NCBI GenBank assembly: GCA_038373885.1
Contig: JAWZYV010012263.1
Span: 248,001 to 312,000, forward strand
Direction: 5' to 3'
Source: Cheiracanthium punctorium
Taxonomy: Eukaryota > Arthropoda > Arachnida > Araneae > Cheiracanthiidae
DNA length: 64,000 nt
The position numbers were made by a program, and so were the translations under genes. How positions within the stretch are numbered: the stretch's first letter is position 1; each line of letters starts with the position of its first letter. The notes under the pieces are model-generated. The model ran no database searches, was not told the DNA's origin, and saw only the letters and a program-made list of their open reading frames with translations. This document shows, one piece after another, positions 1 to 11,503 of the stretch.

Positions 1-3000
1 TGGTCAATTTATTTAATAGATGATCGCCGCTCGTTTTAATGCTAAAAAATTTCTATATTTATTGGTCGTAATGATAAATGAGCGTGATGTAGAGATTTAA
101 TGTTCTAAATGATAGTACACGTGATGCTAAATAATAACCTTGAGAATTTTTTTTTTATTATCGAGTTTTCTGAGTTTTCCCATTTTTAGATAAAATATGC
201 TGTAATTTTCGAAGATGTAGTATTATAAAATAGAGAAATATTGATTATATGAAAATTTTAAATATGCATAAATGCATAAGCAATTTGAGAAGCACAAAAA
301 ATCAATATTGTTCTCATACTATGATACTGTTATGAAACATTTGTAATTATTGAGAATAGCGTATTAAAACTTATAGATAAAGCCTACTTTCCGAAGAAAT
401 AATGTAATATAAATTTTACCTCATTTTCCTTTACAAAGAGCTAAAAAATTATACGGTTTTAATATGTAGCGTGTTGTGTTCAGACAAAGCAACGCAAGGG
501 CTATCTACCTAGGGGGTGGTGAATTGAGAGGAGGTCTTTTTAAGGAGTTATGACGCGTATTCATTTTTAGGTCTGGAAAAAAATCGTCCAATACTCCAGA
601 TCGTGAGATCGATAGCCGGGTGATAGGTCCGAATGCTGGACATTCACACTTCAGCCATCAACAAGGTTCAAGATTTTAATATGTGATTTACTAGAAGCTT
701 AATGTTAAAGCATTCTGTATGGTTAACCAATTTTAAAAACTGGAGGTTTCTCTTTAAAACTTTTTAAGATGCTTATAATTCAATTAAGAAAAAAATTATT
801 GTAGATTTTACTATTCAGTGTTACTTTTTATAATGCCAGAAAAGATGTTTTGAGCGGAGAAGACAAAAAAGAAATTATAATTGAATTATATAAATTAGCG
901 AATAAATAAATAGAGGTGTTTTCTAACGGGATATGTTTCCTCATATGCTTGAAAATTATTAAATTAAATCACTAAATGTTGCATGGTTCAATAATTGACT
1001 GCAGTGCAGAAAATCCTCTTTTTATCAGTGTATAAATGGATACTATCTTGGAGAAATACTTCGTTTCTAAGAATAGAAAATGCTACATTTAGGATTTTTT
1101 TTGTGATAATTAAATGTTACAGCTAAAACTTGACTTTTCTTTCCTGCATTACAGATTACACTAATTTCAATCCTTTCCCACATTCAATCTAAGACGTGAA
1201 ATTAAGGGCTTAAACCGCGATATTGAATAGGTTAGTAGCTGGGCATCACATAGGCTTACTTCACTTGCCGGCTTGATGTCTATTAAAGACGGAACTGAAT
1301 GCTCCCAACCCATCCCTGTCTCGCATTGCCCGGGAAAACAATGTTTCATACACTGTGCGAATTCATTTAATGCGATACTTCAGTGTAACCAATTAACTGT
1401 ACTAAGTGAGGTATTCCTGTAATCAACTCTTGTGATTTAAGATACTCAAGACGAAACATTTCGGAAATATTTTCGTTTACATTTTTCATTTTTAGAAATT
1501 GCATAAATACTGCACTGGATTTAAAGTCACGTATAGACTTCGAGTTAAACAACATCAACAACAAAAAAAGTATCATGAAAATCGAAGATAGTCAGTTTGC
1601 CCATTGAACGCCTCATATTTATGAAATCGAAGAGCAATTGCCAAAAAATTACGGAAATAGTAGGTGTAGTATAAAACTTATAACTAGAAAATTCCGTAAA
1701 TATATTCAATTGAGAGATATTGTGAGTATTCTTGTAGCCATGTTGCCATGTTTGCAGTCCAGAACCATAAAATTTTCATCCAGCGTTGGACGACACATAA
1801 ATTAATGGCATTATTACAAAATTAGTTTTTGATGTAACCAATAATTTATATTGTATACTTATACTGATTTTTTGTGTGTGTGTGCATCATATAAACTGAT
1901 AATACGTTAGCATTTCGTCTAAAAACCACATTAGTTTGCTATGCGGCAGACTTCTAGTAAGGTTACATTCCATATTATCCGTATGTTCATTTTTATATTC
2001 TCATGTTTACCAAATAAAAACTTAAGGACTTTCCTGGTTAATATTTTACCACAAACCTAGCCAGTTCTCTTTAGCCCTTTTTAAAGAAAGAAAAAAGGTT
2101 TTAATTACTTTTAATATATTACGTTTAATATATTTCCCATAATTCATTTAAATTCTCAATAAATTTTATTGTAAAGAAAAGTCTATTTCTTTCTTCACGT
2201 TCACATTTAACCTTAAATGTAACCATAGCACACTTCTTTTTACTGAAAGTAAAAAAAAAAAAAAGGATGGTACAGGTATGTATTTTTTTAGCAGTACTGA
2301 ATGAAAAAATATTGTTCCTTTCTTTCAATAAGTTTACTGGAATGCATTTTATGTATAAAAATTTTATAGAATTTTTTATCATTTTCCTCATGAACTATCA
2401 TAAAATACGTGATCTTCTATTGAACAAGAAAATCAACTATAAATATATGAAATATCTGGGCAAAAATACTCCATTCTGAAACAAATATACTTTAAAAAAT
2501 ACTTTAGTACATTTATGAAAAATCGGTTTCCTTGAAGTTTAATGTTCAAAAGTTCTTTCTAGCAGCAGTTATCTAGTAAGTCACATCTGATTTATATTTT
2601 CATACTACTTAAACACTTTTTAGGATGTTCTCAAAAAACAAAGGAGAGAAAAATAAAATTTTAGTGTTGAGAATTCCTTTTTCGATTTTGATATAAGGCA
2701 ACACGTTATGACACTCTACATTTTCTTTCCTTTTTATCGACAGTTCTTATCGTTTCGTACAAACTTAGCATACGTTTTTTCAAAGAAAAATAAAAGTGTG
2801 ACTCCATACTATTAAGTTTACTGACTTCTGGAATTTTCGCAGAGCTTTGCATAAAGCATTTTTTTTTTAAGTTCAACTAGTGTAAGGCTTAAAATAGGAA
2901 AGAAATAAATTATATTCAAAAATTTATTTCAAAAATTTATTTACTCTGATAATTTTTTTTTAATTTTTGTCAAATTTCATGGGTTGAAACAACATTTTTC

Positions 3001-4440
3001 ACTTTTGTTTTCAATTAAAAATAATTGCTAGTGGGATATACACTTGAAAAAGAACTGTAAAAGTCAACACGACACAAAATGAATATGTAACACTCTCTTT
3101 TTCTAAAATTAACGCTGATACTCAAATTACAGAAAATAAATTTATTAATTTTAACTGACATTTAACTAGCCAAACGTAAACTTCTTAGTTTTATAAATAG
3201 AGGTAATTCTGTGATTAAATTTCCAATAACGTTTAATTTGCATTTTAAGCTAGGTAAATTCTGTCTAAGATTGATTTGCATAAACCCTTCAATTCACAAG
3301 TTTTAGTTCCGTTGAAATAATTTAGTCAACTGATTGGACTGATCAAGTAGTTGATAAACTTTAATAATTAGAGCATTAGATTAGTGTCAGATCTTAATTT
3401 GACAGTCAGACGTGTTAGTGAAATTTACTTACTAGTTTTCAAAAGCAATGGATTTTTTCTCTGGAAATTGCTTTATTAAAAATGGATTACTATTTTCAAA
3501 ATATTAAATTTATTTGTTTATGATTAAATTTACTTCTATATATTTACTAACATCATGATCGGAAATACTTCTAAGGTTTCATTGTATTTCTTAAAATGTA
3601 TTATTAATCTCACAATTCTGCCTCACAAATTCAGATTCCAACCAAATCATTCAGGGTGAACTGTCAACCCTATTTGGGCTTACGACTAAACTGCCACTCA
3701 TCAATTATTCTGTGACCACTATCCAGTTCTCCTCAAGTCAAGATCTGGGATAGCTTTTCCTAATTGAAAGAAAAACCCGGATGTTATTTACTGAAAAAAT
3801 AATGAATATGCAGGAAAAAAATACAGATTACACGTTTTTTTACATTATTCATGAATAATTTTCTATAAATTGCTGATTACTTTAAGTATAACAACATATA
3901 ATTTTTAGTATTCCTGCGAATCCTGGTAACGCATAACTTTTCGTTCACTTATGTTCTTGGTTAAACATTGATTATTAATTATTTTAGAAAAAATTTAACT
4001 ATTTGAACAGTATTAAGGAACTACGGGAGTAATTACAATTTGGGTGTTTTCTTTTCTTTTCTTTTTTTTACGATTTTATATTTTCTTGGTTGATTTTAAA
4101 CAATATATTTCTTTTAACTACACCTGAAAATCAAGATAGCACAGATTTTTAATAATTCTGATTTCATTTATTTATGTTCTTGTTTAATTGTTAAATTTTA
4201 ATTATTGTAGTGGAATTATTAAATATTATAGTTTAAAAGAAAAAATTAGTATTTTTAAATATCAAGTGGAAGATGAGAACTTCAGCAAGTGAAAATTGAG
4301 CTAAACGGTATCAGTATCGATGTAATGCCTGTATTAGTAATAAGATTATGGAACTTGTATTGATTTGACTCTAGGATATACATTTTATAATTTTTTGTAA
4401 TAGTTTGGTTTGGTTAATATGTAAGACCACTGGCTAGGTC
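1..4440. other. AT-rich stretch without a recognisable gene
   Basis: I see no domain, RNA gene or paired element ends here. Short poly(A)/poly(T) runs are frequent. A slightly less AT-rich island at about 1150-1350 contains a 60-codon minus-strand frame (1167-1349) whose product I do not recognise. It has no obvious splice donor after it and could be chance. Around 500-660 another less AT-rich patch has no open frame of note. Most likely intergenic or intronic DNA. Confidence 0.6.
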
Positions 4441-5415
4441 TTGAATCGGAGATCTTTTAATTTTTAATTTGGAAGTTATTGCACAATTGTAACATAATCC
4501 AAGGAAGTGGAGAGCTTAGTACAGGCACAAGGGGTGGAAGGTGATTTACTAAATTTGTGTATAGATATTGATTATATGGGCCATGATTTATAGAGAATAA
4601 AAGTAAATTACGACGAGGTAAACACATTTCAGTTGATACTTTTGGGTAAATTTGTGTGTATCTGGTTTCGCCAACATCCCATTCCTCCTGCCATTTTTCC
4701 AGAATAGATCTATTTAATTTTGCGTCTATCAGGGGGAGGGGACAAAATAATTTGTTAAATGGATTAGAAGACGAAGCTGCCTGTTTTGTTAGAGAATCGG
4801 CAAGCTTGTTGCCTAAATTATCTTCATGTGACCATATCCATGTTAGAAGTGCTTGTTTATTTGTATTGTTGTAAGCGTTTAATATATCTTGCACTTTTGG
4901 GTGTTTTGACTACGCGTTTTTGTATAATGTGAAGTGCATATTGCCTATGGGTAAAACAGATAGCTGAGAAGTAGATTTCATGAACCATAATAAAGCTTCT
5001 TCCATTGCTATGAGTTCAGCTTGAAAGACGGAGTTTTTGTTTGGATAATTGTGCGGACCACTTACGTATTATTTTATAGTTATGAAATGCGGAGAAGGCT
5101 CTGCTAACTCCTACTGAGTGCTTAGATCAGTCTATGTATATTTGTATAGATGCTCTCTTGGTTAAAGCATGCTTAAGTGGTTTAATTGCTTTAAATAATT
5201 GCCATTTTGAAAATTTATGTTCAAATTCTCATGGGTTACATGGTAAATATTTGTTATTTTACGAAAGTCTTTAAATTAATGCAAACTCTGATTCTTTTTC
5301 TAATGTCTCCGGAAAAGTGATGCATTGCTAACGACATTTAGATGCCCAATATAAGATGCTCTAAAAAATGCAGAGTTCAAGTTACACTGACGGCGTATCT
5401 GTATATCGGCAAAAA
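4440..5415 (-). pseudogene. Decayed non-LTR retrotransposon ORF2, linker + RNase H + C-terminal end
   Basis: Read on the minus strand from about 5410 down, the broken frames give a post-RT linker, then an RNase H domain: IQIYID followed by a stop and SK (the first catalytic Asp strand), then the helix NSVFQAELIAMEEALLWF (catalytic Glu), then WIWSHEDNLGNKLADSLTKQA near 4770-4840, matching the closing H-x-x-x-G-N-x-x-A-D motif of RNase H in Jockey/R1-type LINEs. Beyond it the 145-codon open piece 4457-4894 contains the GPYNQYLYT region. In a shifted frame near 4500-4540 a Cys-rich CACTKLST stretch is what remains of the usual C-terminal zinc motif. In-frame stops lie after IQIYID, at a Trp position in NP-stop-EFEHKF, and after LYKNA, and there is a frameshift near 5040, so it cannot be active. 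The reverse transcriptase and ORF1 are not found upstream. The element family is an inference; RNase H identity is well supported. Confidence 0.8.
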
Positions 5416-6337
5416 ACCAGTGAAAGCAAGTGACAGGCACGGTTTAAGATATATGCATTGAGCTGGTACAAACTTAATAGGCACAGCGAATTTCTGGATT
5501 TGTATTGGTTTTTGGAGAAGTTCGCGAGTGCTGCATCAAGATTTATCCCCTGCCTGTTTCTAAAATGAATGTTTTCATGGTTCGCTGTTTACATTCGGAC
5601 GTGAACGTAAGGGGTTCGTTCTATTCCGTGCACGCGTGTGATTATAGCTGTAGTGCAAAATGATAATTGAATATTCGCAGGTTTTCTATGGATTGCGGAA
5701 GTTTGGATGATATTTAGGATTCCAACGAACATGATGGGCAACGCACGTGCCGCGGAAATCTGTACCCACATTTAGATGTCGTAGAGAGGTAAAATACCTG
5801 CAGATCTAGACGAGACGGACCTAAAAAAACCGCTGTTATAAATATTCTTCTAAATACAGAAATATCGTCCTTTTACATATTTTTGCATGTTTCCAGGATT
5901 CCCCCCCTGACATAGGGCTTAGTAAAAAATAAAGAGTTCTAAAAAATTTATGAATATTGATAACGACAGTGGGAAGTGCTGCAAATATTCAACAAGAAAA
6001 TTGGATGCATGCATTCTATTGTCTTTCAAAAGTTTTCAACTGAAGCTGCATTTTGCTATCCATATTCTGAGTCTTCGGCAATTTGGCTACCAGTAGAGGC
6101 CGCCTCTGACAGAGTGACAACGGTGACCGTTAGCCTCAGCATGACGTACATGCGTGCTTCATGAATTTCTCCCAAAACCATGACGTATGTATATGGCGTT
6201 GTTCCATTTTAGTGCATTCAATATAATTGTTGCTTGGTTATTAGACTATGCGCTTGTGAGAATCGTGGTAATGTCAGTTTTATAAAACTTAATGTATTTT
6301 CAATCCTTAATGCTAAATCAATGTGGTGCGCAAGGGG
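5416..6337. other. No gene recognised
   Basis: Between the LINE relic and the first TTAA element. A less AT-rich patch at 5480-5830 has a 60-codon minus-strand frame (5589-5771) that I cannot connect to the LINE frames beside it. It may be flanking DNA of the retroelement. No RNA gene or inverted ends seen. Confidence 0.45.
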
Positions 6338-6341
6338 TTAA

Positions 6342-6850
6342 CCCTTTAATGCGCAGTGATCCCACTCTGGGAACACCCAACTCTGACGTTTTGACTGTTG
6401 CCAGTCACGAAAAATAGATTTGATTTCTATAAAAATAGTTGCGGGTGACATAGCTCCACGAGAATTCTTTACTTTTTAGCACGTCAATCCCGTCAAAAAA
6501 TTGTCACGATTATTTTTAACAGCACTGACATCTGCTGAAAAATGGAAGAACGCGAGAACAGCCGGATCGATTGCCCAATGCTGAAAAAAGGGCAGCCGTT
6601 GTCATCGCTCGACTTAACTACCAGCAAGATGGCGGACGATCGAAACTCTCTTCGCGTGCCACAGATCTAGATACCTTTTTTGACGCAGCTGGCTGTGCGC
6701 GAGCACAGCCAGTTGTCGTCAAAAAAGGGTCTGTAGATCTGTGGCACGCGATGAGCGTTTCGATCTTCCGCCATCTTGCTGGTAGTTAAGTCGAGCGATG
6801 GCAACGGCTGCCCTTTTTTCAGCATTGGGAAAGGGTTGCGCCTCAAAGGG
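6342..6850. mobile_element. TTAA-flanked (piggyBac-like) hairpin MITE, copy A
   Basis: A 509-bp non-autonomous element bounded by TTAA on both sides (6338-6341 and 6851-6854). It starts CCCTTTAATGCGCAG and ends TTGCGCCTCAAAGGG, so the last ~15 bases are inverted repeats of each other. TTAA target duplication plus CCC/GGG ends is the hallmark of the piggyBac superfamily. The right half (6574-6829) is a near-perfect giant hairpin. No transposase is encoded; the 72-codon frame at 6571-6789 only reads through the hairpin. Three other copies lie in this window in the opposite orientation (40431-40730, 45578-46096, 62271-62697). Mobilisation would need a transposase supplied in trans. Confidence 0.88.
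6574..6829. repeat. Long hairpin inside copy A
   Basis: Two arms of about 125 bases (6574-6698 and 6703-6829) are reverse complements with a few mismatches, closed by a 4-base loop GCGA at 6699-6702. The innermost stem is GGCTGTGC/GCACAGCC. Landmark segments are CCAGCAAGATGGCGG in the left arm and CCGCCATCTTGCTGG in the right. Transcription from either strand would give a long double-stranded RNA. Confidence 0.88.
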
Positions 6851-6854
6851 TTAA

Positions 6855-7607
6855 GAAATCAATCTGGAAAAACAGAAAATGAATGAAATCATAGAAAAAC
6901 AGTGACGAGACTGTTAGAAATAATTGCATTACCGATACATTTAATAAAATTTCAAGTATACCTGCCTGAATGTTTTTTTAAAATGGAATCGTTAAGTTAA
7001 AATATCACCTTTACAAACTTAGTTTTTAATAAAAGCAAAAGAAAGTTCTATTTTTCTAAAATAAGGAATTTTTTTATTCATAATGATACGCATACTTTTT
7101 GTGTAAATGATCCATCAGTATCGCACTAAATAAGTAAATAAATACTATAGAAGATTTCGTTACTTTTGCCCGCCCGTTGCACCGTAGTTATTTGTAACTT
7201 ACAAACGCATTGTGCTATTAAGTGCAAGTTACTTTATACTGTAATTAATAAACAAGTGCATAAGAATTAAACAGTGTACTGAATAATGAGAATTAAATAT
7301 TACATCAACACGATTTAAAGAAGTCTAATCGTTGCTAGTAATGGGATTTCCCATCGATTTAGAATTGTCAGAACATATGGGATGAAAAATCTTAAAAACT
7401 GCACGCAATATATTCTCACGCACCCAATTTCTTCAGCGACTCTGAACTTACAGTCAATACCAGTTAAAATTACAGTCTATGATCATCATTTTTATGGACA
7501 GTACTTTATAGATTCTCCCCGTAAACTTTCTCATCAGCGGTATCATCAACTTGTAATTTTTAACTAAATAATTAAACGGACATCTAACTTCTTCATTTCT
7601 TCTTTTT
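6855..7607. other. No gene recognised
   Basis: AT-rich DNA between two transposons. The 61-codon plus-strand frame at 7382-7567 has no recognisable domain. Confidence 0.5.
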
Positions 7608-7609
7608 TA

Positions 7610-8197
7610 TCAGGTTGTAACGAAAGTTTTCCGCCAGATTAGCTTGAGTCAGCTCACGCGGTACCCAGCTATTGACCTTATATGCCAAGTTTATGCAATG
7701 CTTAGCGCGACTAATGGACATGGCACTAAAGTCTGACTCTTTTAGCTAGCTCTCGAGGGGATGAATATTTTATCTTCTTCCACAAATTCTGGTAGGCGGG
7801 CCTCATCAGCATTAGTAGGATGACCAGAGCGCTCTGCTTCTTTAATATCCTAGTCCTCGTTTTTGAACTTTCGGTACCAAATCTTCACAGTGTCATATGA
7901 TACAACAGTAGTACCTTAAGCTGTACACATAATTCAGTGTCATTCTGTAGCTGAGAGTTTTTGCGACAGAACTGAGAGTAAATGATGGATCAATCTGGTA
8001 GCGTGGTAGTTCTATTTCAGGCACCTTATACTTAATCATAACGATATTGTTTTACAGATTTCACAACACAGTGCTCTAAAACAAATCTTTTCTTTCAAAT
8101 AACAAAAATCGTTTTACAAAATATTGGCAAAGACACCAACGCGAACTGCTTGTGCAGGCAGTACTTGGAGTGGCGGAAAACTTTCGTTACAACCTAA
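7610..8197 (-). mobile_element. Internally deleted mariner element, copy 1
   Basis: 588-bp element with inverted ends AGGTTGTAACGAAAGTTTTC... and the matching right end, flanked by the TA target duplication of the Tc1/mariner superfamily (7608-7609, 8198-8199). On the minus strand it keeps remnants of the transposase N-terminal part: a DNA-binding-domain piece reading DTVKIWYRKFKNED, stop, then DIKEAERSGHPTNADEA, and further on the mariner signature VNSWVPREL, after which the frame runs straight into the inverted repeat. The whole catalytic DDD region is missing, and there are stops in what remains. So it is a non-autonomous deletion derivative. A near-identical copy is at 39599-40185. Confidence 0.9.
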
Positions 8198-8199
8198 TA

Positions 8200-8839
8200 T
8201 AATGAAGAAGTTATTATTGAATTCTTCGGAGGATGCAACAATAATAGTAAAAAAAAACTTTTAATTTAAACGCATGTACATGACTATTTCTATAATTTTT
8301 CACAAAGTAATCGTGCAATGTACTACCTTACTTTTGTAGAAAAAGAAAAGGCTCTATACCAGAAAGTGTTACGAACGCCAATTAGGCGATTATTTTTCGG
8401 CGCCATGTGTGGAGCATGATAAAAAATTGCATCATTAACTTAATTAAAACTACTATTATCATTAATTAATATTACTATTAAGTTTATATTATTCTGCAGT
8501 TTTCATTACATAAAAGGAGAAATTTAATATTGTTTGGAATCCATCTTGGCCCCTAATCATCTTTCCATTTAGCAGCAGTACTACATTCCGACATTGACCT
8601 CCCCCTCCCCCCCTTCCAAAAAAAAAAACTTATAAAGTATTAAAATAATTGTTACAATCGAGTCTCGTCGACACTTTTACGCAAATGACTTTCGTTACGC
8701 GTAATACAAATTCTTTTTATGATTTATTAGATAGCCTTGAAATTTGTATTTTTTTTTTTTTTTCAGTTCCACAGACGTTCCTGGGAACGACCTTTTATAA
8801 TCTTAAACATATTTTTACCATTAATGAGTTTTTACTATT
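8200..8839. other. No gene recognised
   Basis: AT-rich spacer with homopolymer runs (C/A tract near 8600-8630, T tract near 8750). No domain found. Confidence 0.5.
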
Positions 8840-8847
8840 AGTGAAGT

Positions 8848-9014
8848 CGGGGGCGTAGCCAGGGCGGGGGATATCGGGATATATCCCCCCCGAAATTTTT
8901 GGATTAGTGATGAAATTCCGTCTATTTATACACATATAAGTTCATATCCCCCCCCCCGAAAAATTTTCCAGGAGCATATCCCTCCCCGAAAAAATTTTCC
9001 TGGCTACGCGCCTG
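8848..9014. mobile_element. hAT-like MITE with exact 8-bp target duplication
   Basis: 167-bp element flanked by AGTGAAGT on both sides (8840-8847 and 9015-9022), the 8-bp duplication typical of hAT transposons. Ends are inverted: CGGGGGCGTAGCCAGG at the left and CCTGGCTACGCGCCTG at the right. The interior is C/G-run rich (ATATCCCCCCC type repeats) and has no coding capacity. Confidence 0.88.
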
Positions 9015-9022
9015 AGTGAAGT

Positions 9023-9717
9023 TCCTCCTGAAATTCGTTGTAATGATTTTAATTTACTAGAGTTTTTAAAATCTGGGGGGGGGGGAGGCCTAGAATGCTA
9101 GAATGCGAGCAATGACGTGAAAAAAAAAATACAAATACTGTATTAAACATCGAAATTCCTGTCAATTGCTGATCTGAGCAATGAAGGAATATTTAAAATG
9201 TAAAATACATACTTTTTTTATTTATTCAGTCTAGAATGAAATAAAATAAAACTATACCATACTAATCTAAGAGCTAGAGTATTTACCACCCAGAAATAGG
9301 TTCCATGTCAAACACGACACTCTCGATATACACTGAAAAAAAGTATGCCTCTGACATCGAGAAAATAACTGGTGGAAATAGAATTTGAGTCTATGTGCTC
9401 CCTATAAATACTAAAACTTGGAACGATACACTGCTGAACCACTTATCCAATTTTTAGATCTCTCTTGTATAAGCTGGTGCTTGTATCCAGATGAAAATGT
9501 CTGTAAATCAGCGCGCGATCTGGTGGATAGACTCGTAAACCGTAATTCTAGTGCATGAGTGTATCGAACGATAATTTCTCGTTACGCAAACTAGCCGTTC
9601 CTCTATGATTAGCCGGAATTCTGCGAAATGGAAATTGTCGACCATTTCGTCTATGCCAGTTGTGTGTATCTTCCTGTTTATGTAAAATTTCGGTTACTAG
9701 AAAAGACGCCGTTAGCC
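9023..9717. other. No gene recognised
   Basis: AT-rich DNA with a G tract near 9076-9087. No paired ends or domains. Confidence 0.45.
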
Positions 9718-9788
9718 GCCCATGTGCTGTGGTGGCTAGCGTGCCACTCTATCAAGCCTTGAGTCCGGGATCGATTTCCGGCATGGGC
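9718..9788 (+). ncRNA. tRNA-like sequence (tRNA pseudogene or SINE head)
   Basis: 71 bases fold partly as a tRNA. The acceptor halves GCCCATG (9718-9724) and CATGGGC (9782-9788) pair perfectly. A D-arm GCT...AGC brackets GTGGTGGCT. A T-arm CCGGG-ATCGATT-TCCGG has a 7-base loop close to the RNA polymerase III B-box, and GGTGGCTAGCGTGCC resembles an A-box. The anticodon stem does not pair, so a working tRNA is unlikely. A tRNA-derived SINE promoter region is the best reading. The body of a SINE downstream is not delimited. Confidence 0.6.
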
Positions 9789-10730
9789 TTGTTTGTTTGT
9801 GCTCATCCTAATTCTGTGCTGTAAAGAGTATGTACTTTGAAATAAAGAGCTTATGAACAATCCAGATAATGAGCCAGAAGAAAAGGGCCATAGATCTCGA
9901 TGAACTCTCTGTGTCAAATGCCAGAAATATGAAGATGCCTTTCGGTAGGGTAAGAAAAAGCTCACATACGATCTTATGAGTGACCATTCCCTCACACACT
10001 TGCTATGGATCATAACTAGCCCCAAGCTGAAGAGGATAAGTTCTTGAGCAATATATTTTCTTGTTTTCTTCAGCTGTATTTTTTTTCGCGGCATCTACGT
10101 AGCTGGAATTTTTCTACTGCTAATTCCTCCCGAAGCTCTAGAAATGGATTTCACAGCTGCAGTTAAACAGAGTCATCGACAGAATTTTAAGCAGCTAAAG
10201 AGAAGGGACCCTCAAACTGTCAAAGAAACTGGCAAAAATGGTACTTATCAGTTACTGTCATAAAACGGAATTAGATTTTCTTCGAATTTTCTGTCAGGCG
10301 GCAATGTTTTATTTGCTTCCGCTTCTCCCCGAAAAAAAATCTCTAAAAATTCCTCGCCATAATTTTTCCTTTTACCGGTCTCTCTCTGGCACCACCACTG
10401 GATTTCGTTCGAGTATTAATTTAAATTTCATTGTTGATATGAAGAATTCATAGACATATTTTAAATATTTCTAATAACGCATTTCATTTTGACACTTAAG
10501 AAAGTAATTTAATTTTTTTAATTCTGTTCAGAAAAGCTTACCAAACTGATTTTACAGAATCAAACTAAATGTTGTGGTTTATTCAGTACATTCCTGGTAA
10601 AAAGTAGTGTACATTTGTATTTAGCATTTGAGTATAAAGAACATTTTATAAATCTGCTGTGAAACGAAAAGTTCAGGCATATACACAGGTATAATTCACA
10701 TATTCACCGATCTTATAGAGATTTATAAAT
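9789..10730. other. No gene recognised; possible SINE body
   Basis: Follows the tRNA-like block and could contain the body of a SINE to about 10100, but I see no 3' tail or target duplication to define it. The long minus-strand frame 9678-10094 reads antisense through the tRNA-like block and is not convincing. Confidence 0.4.
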
Positions 10731-11503
10731 AAATCTGGAATATTATGATATATATCCTTAAATTTTATAATAATAGTAATAATATAGTACACCAAATAAT
10801 TTAATAATCTTTATTCCAAACATGAGACTATTTTAGTTCATTTATAACTTTTAGCTGAAGTAGCCCTTCTTTACGGGAATGGGTATACTTATAACACAAT
10901 AATATACAGAAATGAAAAACTAAAGAAATATTCATATATTTTAATTCTGTATTTGTCTGCATATCTGAGAAAATTTTCAAACTGATGGGTTGAATGTTAT
11001 CGGAGACATTTCTTTAAAAATTGAAAATGGCCATAAGTCAGAGGAATGGAGATTTTCTGATTTGAAACGAGTCAAGATTTTGTTTTGTCCATTATTCTGC
11101 TTATCTTTACAAATTTTTATATAAAACTGCATTAATGTATCAAAGGCGTTTTCAAATATTCAAAACCGAAAAATTCAGAAAGCTGAATGCAACCTGCAAC
11201 AATTATCCTATTACTTTCGCAGTTTAATGGAATTAAATTAAAACAATTTTCGTGGCTATTCCCGAGCTAATTTGAATCTCAAGGATTGCGAAAATATCTT
11301 GCTCGTGATCTCATTTTTTGGTCAAAAACTAATTAACATTTAAGTATTAATGCCTTTTTAATTGCAGGACTTAATTATGACGTCGATCACACTTGCGATT
11401 AAAAAAGAATTCGTTTATAATCGGACTTGTGAAATGCTCAATCTATTAATCATTAATTAAAATTTAAGGATATATATCTATATCACAATATTATTCCAGA
11501 TTT
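10731..11503. repeat. Fold-back (inverted repeat) structure
   Basis: The sequence at 10731-10768, beginning AAATCTGGAATATTATGATA, recurs as reverse complement at 11459-11503 with a small insertion, about 690 bp apart. It could be the ends of an old miniature DNA element. I do not see a clear target duplication and the interior is non-coding. Confidence 0.5.

Noticed and set aside
1167..1349. 60-codon minus frame as a possible host exon
   Set aside because: Protein-like in places but short, without clear splice donor or recognised similarity; only noted in the description.
6571..6789. 72-codon plus frame, and the similar 45509-45867 and 62133-62345 minus frames
   Set aside because: They only read through the hairpin of the TTAA MITE family.
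9678..10094. 138-codon minus-strand frame
   Set aside because: It runs antisense through the tRNA-like block and shows no domain; best explained as a by-product of SINE-type sequence.
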